Both the position numbers and the translations under genes were made by a program. 11,584 bases of DNA from Chloroflexota bacterium (GTDB lineage: Bacteria > Chloroflexota > Anaerolineae > Aggregatilineales > UBA2796). This document shows positions 1 through 7,362 of the stretch, in pieces. The notes beneath the pieces were generated by a model that saw only the letters and a list, made by a program, of their open reading frames with translations, had not been told where the DNA came from and made no database searches. Each line of letters opens with the position of its first letter. Position 1 is the first letter of the stretch. The stretch spans positions 1 to 11,584 of the forward strand of contig RFIM01000161.1 of assembly GCA_003695215.1 (NCBI GenBank). The letters are read 5' to 3'.

Positions 1-404
1 CGCCCGAAGTGATGCTGGAAAGCCACATAGCCCCAGTAAAGCAAGGTGCGCTTATCGCGGCGCTTCAGCAAAGGCAAGATGGCGTGGTGGAAGACGCTCC
101 CGACTGCATTGCCGACCTTCTTGGCGGCAAGGTGGTTGCGATCGGCCTGGATGATGCGCTCATAGGTCTCAGGCGCGCGCCGCCGCAACCAACTCAGCAG
201 CGGCTCGCCGATATCGAAGCTGATGCGATCAAAGTTGCCGATCTCGGCATTTGGGCGATATGCCTCAGCGGTAATCCGCTCGTTCCAATTGCGATAATCG
301 CCTGCGTCAGGCTCGAAGCCGATATGCCCTGTGATCGGGTTTCCGCGTGGCGGCTGGTAGAAGTGACCGTGAACGCAGAAATATTGGAAGTGGCGCGTTG
401 ACAC
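1..404 (-). CDS. GH57-type glycoside hydrolase (DUF3536 family), N-terminal part, runs off the window
   Basis: Reading the minus strand from a GTG at 404 gives 134 uninterrupted codons up to the window edge. The start is set by a perfect AGGAGG six bases upstream. Near the N-terminus the protein has HGHFYQPPR (about residues 12-20), the GH57 first conserved region in the form typical of the DUF3536-associated subfamily. It is followed by NWNERI, a SFDIGEPLLSWL stretch, GNAVGSVFHHAILPL and RDK...YWGY, all in the order expected for that family. GH57 enzymes act on alpha-glucans (amylase, branching or pullulanase-like activities); the exact substrate here cannot be read from the N-terminus. The catalytic nucleophile and the C-terminal domain lie beyond the edge. 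It is the last visible gene of the leftward series after the GTPase, 58 nt away with no terminator-like hairpin, so co-transcription is possible. The family call is firm, the activity is not. Confidence 0.88.
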   Translation of the reverse strand, partial: MSTRHFQYFCVHGHFYQPPRGNPITGHIGFEPDAGDYRNWNERITAEAYRPNAEIGNFDRISFDIGEPLLSWLRRRAPETYERIIQADRNHLAAKKVGNAVGSVFHHAILPLLKRRDKRTLLYWGYVAFQHHFG

Positions 405-410
405 AAAACA

Positions 411-416
411 CCTCCT
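411..416 (-). promoter_or_regulatory. Ribosome binding site deciding the GTG start of the GH57 gene
   Basis: Minus-strand AGGAGG lies six bases before the GTG at 404. No in-frame ATG lies nearby, so this strong site is what places the start at a GTG that an ATG-only search would miss. Confidence 0.8.
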
Positions 417-462
417 TGCTGAGAACACTGGGCAGCGATTGTAGCACGTTCTGGGCGAGTTT

Positions 463-1662
<1,200 letters not shown>

Positions 1663-1670
1663 AGTCTCTC

Positions 1671-2261
1671 TCAAGTCAGGATAAGGGCATGACGGCAGGC
1701 TTCGGCGAGGTTGCGCCACGCGCTGATCATGGCCTGGCTTGGCACGGCGCGCTTATGAGCGAACCAAGCGTTCACACAAGCGGCGCGGTACTCAGGCTCG
1801 GTCTGCGCGGCGATCCAAGTCTCGTAATCGGCGATCCAAGCGCTGAAGGCGCTGAGCAGGTAAGCAGCGTTGGCGCACTTCTGGGCTGTGGCAGGCAGCT
1901 CGGCTTCAGGCGGCGGCGTCCATTCAGCGATAGGCAAGCGGTAAATGGGCGTGTAGAGCGCTGTGAAGCCGCCGCGCTTGACAAAAATGCCGCCACGTTC
2001 AGGCGCGCCGTAAAAAGCGCCAAATGCCCACAGCGTCACTTGCGCGCCGTCAGTGAAGCACAGCGTGTAGGCGCTGCTTTGCTTCACGCCTTCAGGCGCG
2101 CTCAGCTTGACCAAGCCGTAGGCGCTCAGCAAGTTGCCTTCAGGGCGCCGAATATCGCAGCCCCAGCACCACATCTGCTGATCGAGCAACTTCGGCGCAA
2201 GGTTGCGTGCCTGTGCAGGCAAGAGCAGATATGTACGGCCTTTAACGATTGAATCTGACAT
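1671..2261 (-). CDS. Conserved-looking Trp-rich protein of unknown function, first gene of the putative zinc operon
   Basis: I do not recognise a named family. The 196-residue protein has no signal peptide or membrane segment and looks cytosolic. It is rich in tryptophan and carries a striking WCWGCD block (Trp31-Asp36) with Cys32 and Cys35 in a C-x2-C arrangement that could bind a metal, followed by RRPEGNLLSAYGLVK. The middle is beta-like (VTLWAFGAFYG, GGIFVKRGGF) and the C-terminal third is predicted helical (ANAAYLLSAFSAWIADYETWI). The start has a good AAGGTGAG site five bases upstream. It lies directly behind the promoter and palindrome at 2282-2310 and its stop is 8 nt before the YciC-like GTPase, so the two are almost certainly co-transcribed. 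A role in zinc-limitation physiology, possibly as a client or partner of the GTPase, is inferred from position only. Confidence 0.75.
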   Translation of the reverse strand: MSDSIVKGRTYLLLPAQARNLAPKLLDQQMWCWGCDIRRPEGNLLSAYGLVKLSAPEGVKQSSAYTLCFTDGAQVTLWAFGAFYGAPERGGIFVKRGGFTALYTPIYRLPIAEWTPPPEAELPATAQKCANAAYLLSAFSAWIADYETWIAAQTEPEYRAACVNAWFAHKRAVPSQAMISAWRNLAEACRHALILT

Positions 2262-2281
2262 AGCAACTCACCTTGAGCGCC

Positions 2282-2310
2282 ATTATAACGATACTCAGTA
2301 TCGATTTCAA
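2282..2310 (-). promoter_or_regulatory. Sigma70-type promoter of the hypothetical/GTPase operon
   Basis: On the minus strand TTGAAA (2310-2305, five of six consensus bases) and TATAAT (2287-2282, perfect) are separated by exactly 17 bp. Transcription should begin near 2275, giving a leader of about 14 nt that opens at the AAGGTGAG ribosome site. This is the best promoter in the window. Its spacer is taken up by the palindrome listed separately. Confidence 0.75.
2289..2303. promoter_or_regulatory. Perfect 7-1-7 palindrome, candidate Fur-family (Zur) operator
   Basis: CGATACT-C-AGTATCG is a perfect inverted repeat with seven-base arms and a single central base, the geometry of Fur, Zur and PerR boxes in Bacillus. 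It fills the promoter spacer except for one base at each side, so a bound dimer would cover both -35 and -10 elements. The sequence resembles the Zur box in its TAnTnAnTA core but is not identical. Regulator identity is inferred from the downstream YciC-like gene, since yciC is a classical Zur target. Confidence 0.62.
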
Positions 2311-2404
2311 GGCCAGTCCAGCTTGCACAAACGTGAATAGGCTGCACAATTTCGCAAAATGCGCTAAACTGGTGTCAATTGGCAGCATCAGGAGTTCTTT
2401 GAGT

Positions 2405-3430
2405 ATGAAAGCACTTGTTTACACTGGAGTCGGCACGGTTCAGCTTGAGGAGCGTCCGCATCCAGGCGAGCCTGGCGAAGGTGAGCTGTTGGTACGCGTG
2501 AAGGTCTGCGGTGTGTGCGGCAGCGACGTGACCGACTGGTACATGCAGCCGCGCGCGCCAGTCGTCTTAGGTCATGAGCCTGCAGGCGAGGTCGTGGCCG
2601 TTGGCGCAGGCGTGAGCGACTTCCAAGTGGGCGATCGCGTGGCGCTGCACCATCACATGCCTTGCATGGTCTGTGATTTGTGTCGGCGCGGCGCCTACAC
2701 CAACTGCCCGCAATTCAAAAAGACGCGCCTGTATCCGGCAGGTATGGCAGAGTACGTGCGCGTGCCGCGCGAGATCGTAGCAGGCGACGTGCTGAAGCTG
2801 CCCGATCACTTGCCCTATGAAGGCGGGGCGCTGATCGAGCCGATCGCCTGCTGCGTGCGCGCCTTAGATCGCGCCCGCGTGCAAGGCGGCGATTCAGTCG
2901 TGGTCATTGGCGCAGGCTTCAACGGCGTGGTCTTGGCGTTGTTGGCGCCGCACTGGGGCGCCGATAAAGTCGCCATTCTTGACCGCGTGCCGAGCCGCTT
3001 GGCGCGTGCCGAAGCGCTCGGGATCACTAGCTTCAATGTAGAGAGCGCCGATTGGCAAGCGCGAGTCAAGGCTTGGACGGGCGGCCACGGCGCCGGGATC
3101 GTGATTGTGACGCCCTCTAAGGCGCCCGTGATTCAGCAAGGCATTGAGCTGGTGGCGCCTGGCGGCACTTTGATGATGTATGGGCCGCCCGCGCCTGATG
3201 ATCGGCTTTCGCTAGATGCGAACTACACCTTTTTCAAGGAGATCACTATCACTAGCTCGTACTCAGCTAGCCCATACGATACGCGGCGCGCGCTCTCGCT
3301 CCTGGCGAACGGCCTGATAGACTACCGTGCCTTGATCACGCATCGCTTCCCGCTCGATCAAGCCGATCGCGCCTGGCATCTGACCAAGGCGGCCGCCGAT
3401 TCGCTCAAAATCGTGGTTGAGATATCCTAA
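2405..3430 (+). CDS. Zinc-dependent medium-chain dehydrogenase/reductase (sorbitol/threonine dehydrogenase-like)
   Basis: A 341-residue NAD(P)-dependent alcohol dehydrogenase of the zinc-binding MDR superfamily. The GroES-like N-domain carries the catalytic zinc ligands: Cys38 in CGVCGSD and His57-Glu58 in GHEPAG, with Glu in the ALIEPIACCVRAL segment. Four cysteines, 87, 90, 93 and 101, spaced C-x2-C-x2-C-x7-C, form the structural zinc site. The Rossmann fold shows GAGFNG for the dinucleotide and an Asp at the end of the second strand (VAILDRV), which favours NAD over NADP. The start ATG at 2405 gives full family length and has AGGAG ten bases upstream; an upstream in-frame ATG at 2273 would add 44 residues unlike the family and cross the operator. 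The gene is divergent from the putative zinc operon. No strong promoter of its own is apparent between 2304 and 2390. Substrate unknown: polyols, threonine or sugar acids are all possible for this subgroup. Confidence 0.92.
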   Translation: MKALVYTGVGTVQLEERPHPGEPGEGELLVRVKVCGVCGSDVTDWYMQPRAPVVLGHEPAGEVVAVGAGVSDFQVGDRVALHHHMPCMVCDLCRRGAYTNCPQFKKTRLYPAGMAEYVRVPREIVAGDVLKLPDHLPYEGGALIEPIACCVRALDRARVQGGDSVVVIGAGFNGVVLALLAPHWGADKVAILDRVPSRLARAEALGITSFNVESADWQARVKAWTGGHGAGIVIVTPSKAPVIQQGIELVAPGGTLMMYGPPAPDDRLSLDANYTFFKEITITSSYSASPYDTRRALSLLANGLIDYRALITHRFPLDQADRAWHLTKAAADSLKIVVEIS

Positions 3431-3452
3431 CGGCTGTGCGCGCTTGAAAATA

Positions 3453-3461
3453 TGGTATAGT
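3453..3461 (+). promoter_or_regulatory. Candidate extended -10 promoter of the L,D-transpeptidase gene
   Basis: TGG-TATAGT matches the extended -10 pattern TGn-TATAAT with one mismatch; no good -35 lies at the right distance, which an extended -10 can tolerate. Initiation would fall near 3468, about 27 nt before the ATG and inside the left arm of the inverted repeat listed next. Confidence 0.45.
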
Positions 3462-3498
3462 ATGGCAAATTAGCTCTGATTTGAGGAATTTGCCATGC
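3460..3498 (+). promoter_or_regulatory. Inverted repeat enclosing the ribosome site and start codon of the L,D-transpeptidase gene
   Basis: ATGGCAAATT (3462-3471) and AATTTGCCAT (3487-3496) are perfect 10-bp complementary arms; in RNA a U-G pair and an outer G-C pair extend the stem to 12. The 15-nt loop holds the GAGG Shine-Dalgarno and the right arm contains the AT of the start codon. In a transcript reading in from the dehydrogenase this would bury the initiation codon. A transcript starting at the nearby -10 would lack part of the left arm, so a DNA operator is the alternative. Confidence 0.5.
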
Positions 3499-4529
3499 GC
3501 GCAGCCTGCCTGATATTATTCAGCCTCGCCTTGCTGCTCGGCTCGGTCGTGCCGCAAGGCACCGCCTCAGCACAAGATAGCACGACCTACGTTGTGCAGC
3601 CAGGTGATACGCTCTTCCGCATTGCGTTGAAGCACGGCACAAGCGTCGATGCAATTGTGGCGGCCAACAACCTGCCCAGTCGCTCGATAGTCTATGTTGG
3701 GCAGGTGTTGATCATCCCGACGAGTGTGGTTGCGGCACAGCCTGCAGCATCTGGCAGCGTGCATGTTGTGGCGCAAGGCGAGACGCTCAACCTGATTGCG
3801 CGGCGCTATGGCGTCAGCTTGAGTGCGCTGCTGGCTGCAAACAACATCCCGAATCCGAATCGGCTATTCGTGGGTCAGCGCCTGGTGATTCCTTCTGGCG
3901 CAGCAGCACCGCCTGCAGTTGCGCCATCTGCACCTGCAGCCGCACCAGCAGCGCCTGCGCCGTCAGTGCGCACACATGTGGTCAAGCGCGGCGAAGGCCT
4001 AGCGCGCATCGCAGCGCAGTATGGCATCTCATGGCAGGCGCTCGCCAACTTCAACAACATCAGCAATCCTAACCTGATCTATGCAGGCATGGTCTTGCGC
4101 ATTCCTGCAGCAGGCAGCCCTGAGGCCGCGGCGCCGATCGATGCTTCGGTTTCGGGTCCAGCGGCGCCGATCAGCACGGGCAAGCTGATCTTAGTGGTGT
4201 TGCGGGAACAGCGCGTCTACGCCTACCAGAACGGTCAGTTGCTGCGCAGCTTCGTTGCTTCAACAGGCTTGCCTGCCACGCCAACAGTGCAAGGGCAGTT
4301 CCAGATTTACGTCAAGTACCGCACGCAGACCATGTATGGGCCTGGCTACTATTTGCCTAATGTGCCTTATGTGATGTACTTCTACCGCGGCTACGGACTG
4401 CACGGCACCTACTGGCACAGCAACTTTGGCAGACCGATGAGCCATGGCTGTGTCAACTTGCGCACGCCTGACGCGCAATGGCTCTACAACTGGGCTGAGA
4501 TCGGGACGCCTGTGCATGTCCGCTATTGA
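3495..4529 (+). CDS. Secreted L,D-transpeptidase with three LysM domains and a YkuD catalytic domain
   Basis: A 344-residue exported cell-wall enzyme. A Sec signal peptide covers residues 1-26 (cleavage after TASA). Three LysM peptidoglycan-binding domains follow at about 32-75, 90-133 and 161-204, each opening with a V-V-x-x-G-[ED] type motif and ending in IIP/VIP/RIP; the second and third are separated by an Ala/Pro linker at 134-160. The C-terminal YkuD domain (about 229-344) has the complete active site: His303 in the HGTYWH segment and SHGCVNL with His317 and nucleophile Cys319. Such enzymes make 3-3 peptide cross-links or attach proteins to peptidoglycan outside the membrane. The start has GAGGA seven bases upstream. 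The gene lies 64 nt after the dehydrogenase and may have its own promoter; its last 14 nt overlap the next gene. The LysM-YkuD fusion is common in Chloroflexota and Firmicutes. Confidence 0.95.
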   Translation: MRAACLILFSLALLLGSVVPQGTASAQDSTTYVVQPGDTLFRIALKHGTSVDAIVAANNLPSRSIVYVGQVLIIPTSVVAAQPAASGSVHVVAQGETLNLIARRYGVSLSALLAANNIPNPNRLFVGQRLVIPSGAAAPPAVAPSAPAAAPAAPAPSVRTHVVKRGEGLARIAAQYGISWQALANFNNISNPNLIYAGMVLRIPAAGSPEAAAPIDASVSGPAAPISTGKLILVVLREQRVYAYQNGQLLRSFVASTGLPATPTVQGQFQIYVKYRTQTMYGPGYYLPNVPYVMYFYRGYGLHGTYWHSNFGRPMSHGCVNLRTPDAQWLYNWAEIGTPVHVRY

Positions 4530-4980
4530 GGCGCTCGATCATGTTGCGGCGCGGATTGTGGCGCGCTACAGCAATCCGTCGCGCAAGGCCTACACCTACT
4601 TGTTCCGCTTGCGCCTTGGCGCGCCGCTGACGGCGCTAGTGCCAGCGGTCTCAGACGTGATTGCTGCGTGGGTAGATGAAGGCAGCGGCTTATTGCCCAC
4701 TGAGCCGCACGAGGCTGTGGCACGTTGCCAGAGTGCTGCGCGGATCAAGCCGCATACAGAGCCGCCACATACGCTGACGCCGCATCAGCGCAAGCAGATG
4801 ATGGCGCGCGCTATTCAGTTCAGCCTGCAACCTGTGGCCGAAGATGAGATCGCGCTGCATTTGGTCAGCCGCGCTATTGGCTTCTCGCCGAAAGGCGATC
4901 GCGAAGTGGTCGAAGCCTGGCGCTGCACAGATGACGGCACTTGGTACTCGGTCTACCGTGAGCAGGAGCGCGCTGAATGA
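4516..4980 (+). CDS. Hypothetical protein, 154 residues, overlapping the transpeptidase end
   Basis: I do not recognise this protein. The chosen ATG at 4516 overlaps the transpeptidase stop by 14 nt, which suggests translational coupling; an upstream in-frame ATG at 4444 would overlap much further and read codons of the other frame. The product has no signal peptide or membrane helix. It contains an amphipathic N-terminal helix region (ALDHVAARIVARYSN), a hydrophobic stretch LTALVPAVSDVIAAWV around 38-53, a proline/histidine patch at 75-90 and a C-terminal end EVVEAWRCTDDGTWYSVYREQ that looks like a small folded domain. Codon use and composition match the neighbours. A cytosolic protein made with the cell-wall enzyme is all that can be said. 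Confidence 0.65.
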   Translation: MSAIEALDHVAARIVARYSNPSRKAYTYLFRLRLGAPLTALVPAVSDVIAAWVDEGSGLLPTEPHEAVARCQSAARIKPHTEPPHTLTPHQRKQMMARAIQFSLQPVAEDEIALHLVSRAIGFSPKGDREVVEAWRCTDDGTWYSVYREQERAE

Positions 4981-5814
4981 TCAATTTATCAAACTACGCA
5001 GGAGCGAGCTGGCCGCAGCCGGCGCATACAACCAGATAGCCGTGCCGAGCAAGATATGCGGTGCATACGGGATGGCCAGCGCGCCGCGCCTTCGGCGGCG
5101 CTGGCCGCGCCGAGCCAGACGCCACAGCATCGCGCCCAATGCCGCTACGCCGCCGCTGAGCATCATCATCAAGGTGGCAAAGAGAATGTACTCGCCGCCG
5201 ATCAGGACGCCGCACGCGCTCAGCAGCCAGATGTCGCCTAAGCCAAAGATGGTGCGGCCGACAGCCTTGCCGCGCAGGCTTTTCTTCAGCTTACCGTAAG
5301 CGAAGCCGAGCAGCCACAGGCACGCGCCAATCAGGCAGCCGTTCAGCGCGCCGCGCAGCATCTCCTGTGGTACGTTGCGCCAGCCGAAGAGCAGCCACTC
5401 CAGCGCGCTGCATGCGATCAGCGCCATAAGCGTGCTCGGCAGTATCCAGCGATGCTCGATATCTATCACTGCAATCAGCGCAAAGAGCGCCGCATAGATG
5501 TAGAAGAAGCTCACGGGCAAGTACAAGCCATAAGTATACGCGATCAGCCCGAAGGCCGCGCTCAAGGCGAGCTCAACTGCCAGATAGCGCCAAGCGCGCT
5601 TATCGGCTTTGCCCGCTAGCGCGCGTGTGAAGCCGAAGCATTGCCACAAAGGTGCACGCGGCACCAATGGCGGCACAAGGGGCAGGCTCTGTGCTGAGAC
5701 GAACGGGCTGCGGCGCGCTAGCTGGTCATAGCGGCGCGCAGGCAGGTAGTCGGCCAGGCGATTGACCATCAACGCCGCTAGAAAGCCGAGCAAAGCGGCG
5801 ATCAAAACGTGCAT
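4981..5814 (-). CDS. Type IV prepilin peptidase-like membrane protease (A24 family) lacking the cysteine-rich segment
   Basis: A 277-residue polytopic membrane protein with roughly seven to eight hydrophobic segments. It carries both catalytic aspartates of the A24 aspartyl proteases: Asp118 in AVIDIEHRWILP and Asp194 in FGLGDIW (the GxGD motif), plus a late IPYAPHI segment that matches the conserved iPfgP region. Prepilin peptidases cut type IV pilin and pseudopilin leaders at the inner membrane. The N-terminal part normally carries two CxxC pairs in a cytoplasmic loop before the RYxxVEL helix; here residues 28-75 contain only Cys59, so that zinc site is missing. The ATG at 5814 has AGAAGGG a few bases upstream. 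It follows the WD40 lipoprotein by 35 nt and is the last gene of the leftward block. No pilin or pilus ATPase gene is in the window, so its substrates are unknown. Confidence 0.87.
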   Translation of the reverse strand: MHVLIAALLGFLAALMVNRLADYLPARRYDQLARRSPFVSAQSLPLVPPLVPRAPLWQCFGFTRALAGKADKRAWRYLAVELALSAAFGLIAYTYGLYLPVSFFYIYAALFALIAVIDIEHRWILPSTLMALIACSALEWLLFGWRNVPQEMLRGALNGCLIGACLWLLGFAYGKLKKSLRGKAVGRTIFGLGDIWLLSACGVLIGGEYILFATLMMMLSGGVAALGAMLWRLARRGQRRRRRGALAIPYAPHILLGTAIWLYAPAAASSLLRSLIN

Positions 5815-5849
5815 GACGCCCTTCTTGGTTGAAAATGAATTGCTCTGTG

Positions 5850-7064
5850 CTATTGGCGCGCAATGCCATAGACCATCACGCCGCCGCTCGCCTCTGCTAA
5901 GACAATCACTCTATTATCAGGCGAGAAAGCGCCCGTCAAGAAGCCGTTCTGACCTGCGCCAAGTGTGCCGCGCAGATAGTTCGGCGACTCAGCCCGAATC
6001 GACTCAGTCAGCCAGATGTACACGCCGCGCGCATCGCGCAGCACTGTCATCAGCAAAGCGCCATCTGCAGAGAACGCCAAAGCGCTCAAGGCGCCGCCAC
6101 GCTCAGTCAAACGCCGCACGCCCGCGCCATCAGCCGCCGCTTGCACAAAGACTTCATCGCCATTGCCGCCAATCAACAAAAAGCGCCTATCAGGCGAAAA
6201 AGCCAAGCCGCGTCTCGGATCGAGCTCAGGTGCGACGACGCTATAGACTTGCGCATAGTCCGAAGTGCGGAACACTTGCACCTCGCCGCGCGCGCCGACC
6301 GCTAAAAGCGTGCCATCAGGATTGAAGGCGAGCGCCACAGGCACGCCGCTGAAGCCGCGCAAATCTGCGAGCCCTTGCCCGTTGCGCGTGTTGTAGATGC
6401 GCACTAGTGCGCCGCGCTCGTCACGCGTGATGACGGCGAGCTGCGCGTTATCAGGCGCAAAGAGCGGCTGCTCAGCCAAGTAGCCGCGCCCTGCGATCTG
6501 TTGCCTCACGCGGCCTGTCACGGCATCCCAAAGCCATACATCGCCGTTGCCGCCTGTGGTAGCCAACTGCTGTCCATCAGCCGAGAGCGCCGCGCCGCTC
6601 ACGGCTATGGCACGTCCTGCCAAATCGGGCAAAGCGGAGCGATCGGCAGCTCGTAGAAAGCGCACACCGCGCCGCGTCACTAAGGCGATCGTCTCGCTCT
6701 CAGCGCTGAAGAAGGCGTATAGCACGTCACCTTCTGCGCCAAGGGTCGGATCAGCTTGGCTGAGGACTTGAATGCGCCGTCCGCTGTTTAAGTCCCACAA
6801 AATCGCCACGCCGACGGCGTCCACGCTGATCAGCCAATTGCGCCGCGTATCGAAGGCGAAACGATTGACGGTCGCCTTATGCTCGACCAAGTTGCCGATC
6901 AAGGTCAACTTGGCTGCATTCTCGGGCGAGATCGGCTCCGCCAACAAGCGCCAACCGACGCTGGGCAGAGTTGGCAGGGCACCGCGCGTTGGATTAGCAG
7001 GCGCTGTGCCGCTGCAAGCCGCGATCAGCAAGCCCAGCACAAGCAGAATCAAGCCTGTGCGCAT
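5850..7064 (-). CDS. WD40-repeat beta-propeller lipoprotein
   Basis: A 404-residue exported lipoprotein. The N-terminus has a short hydrophobic segment ending in the lipobox L-I-A-A-Cys17, followed by a Ser/Pro/Thr linker. From about residue 62 to the end it consists of WD40-like blades with recurring features: a hydrophobic-A-F-S/N-PDG/ADG turn (near 160, 202, 247, 289, 330 and 380) and blade ends such as ILWDLNSGR (88-96) and VWLWDAVTGR (176-185). About seven blades fit, giving a full propeller. Such proteins usually scaffold protein-protein contacts; as a lipoprotein it would sit on the outer face of the cytoplasmic membrane. The ATG at 7064 has AGGGA seven bases upstream and starts one base after the stop of the preceding small membrane protein, so translation is coupled. 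The fold is clear, the partner is not; the CAP protein in the same unit is the obvious candidate. Confidence 0.88.
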   Translation of the reverse strand: MRTGLILLVLGLLIAACSGTAPANPTRGALPTLPSVGWRLLAEPISPENAAKLTLIGNLVEHKATVNRFAFDTRRNWLISVDAVGVAILWDLNSGRRIQVLSQADPTLGAEGDVLYAFFSAESETIALVTRRGVRFLRAADRSALPDLAGRAIAVSGAALSADGQQLATTGGNGDVWLWDAVTGRVRQQIAGRGYLAEQPLFAPDNAQLAVITRDERGALVRIYNTRNGQGLADLRGFSGVPVALAFNPDGTLLAVGARGEVQVFRTSDYAQVYSVVAPELDPRRGLAFSPDRRFLLIGGNGDEVFVQAAADGAGVRRLTERGGALSALAFSADGALLMTVLRDARGVYIWLTESIRAESPNYLRGTLGAGQNGFLTGAFSPDNRVIVLAEASGGVMVYGIARQ

Positions 7065-7065
7065 A

Positions 7066-7362
7066 TCAACGTCCCTGTGAGGCGCGCTGAGCGCGCAGCA
7101 AAGTCAGGCTGAGTAGGATGACGAGCAAGCCGCTGATCGCACCGAGAAGTAGCGCCATGGCGCCGCTCGGAATGGGCGCTTCGCGCTCAGCTTGTGCTAT
7201 CAGCTCAGGCGTCGGGTCAGGCGCAGCCAGAGTTGGCGCGGCAAGGCGCGGCGCGTTCGTTGGCGCGCTGCCAAAAGCGCTCAGCAATAGCAGCATCGCG
7301 CCAAGCGTGATGGCGACGATCAGGGTTGATAAGACAATCACCTGCCGAACGACTTGGCTCAT
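7066..7362 (-). CDS. Small membrane protein with two transmembrane helices, unknown function
   Basis: A 98-residue protein with two clear hydrophobic helices at about 8-30 and 66-89 joined by a Pro/Ala/Thr-rich loop (31-65) with several acidic residues. The arginines after helix 2 (LLRAQRASQGR) favour a cytoplasmic C-terminus and, by the positive-inside rule, an external loop. I recognise no family. Its ATG overlaps the stop of the CAP-protein gene in an ATGA arrangement (4 nt), it has a good TAGGAGAA ribosome site, and it ends one base before the WD40 lipoprotein start, so it is sandwiched in a translationally coupled trio. A membrane adaptor between the other two is a guess from position. 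Confidence 0.8.
   Translation of the reverse strand: MSQVVRQVIVLSTLIVAITLGAMLLLLSAFGSAPTNAPRLAAPTLAAPDPTPELIAQAEREAPIPSGAMALLLGAISGLLVILLSLTLLRAQRASQGR

Noticed and set aside
9..401. 130-residue plus-strand open frame at the left edge
   Set aside because: Antisense to the GH57 coding frame, which has recognisable family motifs and a strong ribosome site; the plus-strand product resembles nothing.
405..462. Search for a terminator between the GTPase and GH57 genes
   Set aside because: Only a four-base-pair GCTG/CAGC pairing without a T-run is present, so nothing is called.
1689..2252. 187-residue plus-strand open frame
   Set aside because: Lies opposite the WCWGCD protein gene; no ribosome site or recognisable motif, and the minus-strand gene has promoter, ribosome site and operon context.
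2342..2370. Possible promoter for the dehydrogenase with TAAACT as -10
   Set aside because: Only four of six -10 bases match and no acceptable -35 lies 16-18 bp upstream; other pairings in 2320-2370 are equally weak.
2273..2404. 44-residue N-terminal extension of the dehydrogenase from an ATG at 2273
   Set aside because: The extension crosses the promoter/operator region, has no family similarity, and the ATG at 2405 gives the standard N-terminus with an AGGAG site.
5762..6325. 187-residue plus-strand frame rich in Arg and Ser
   Set aside because: Opposite the prepilin peptidase start and WD40 gene; composition is that of an antisense frame in GC-rich DNA.
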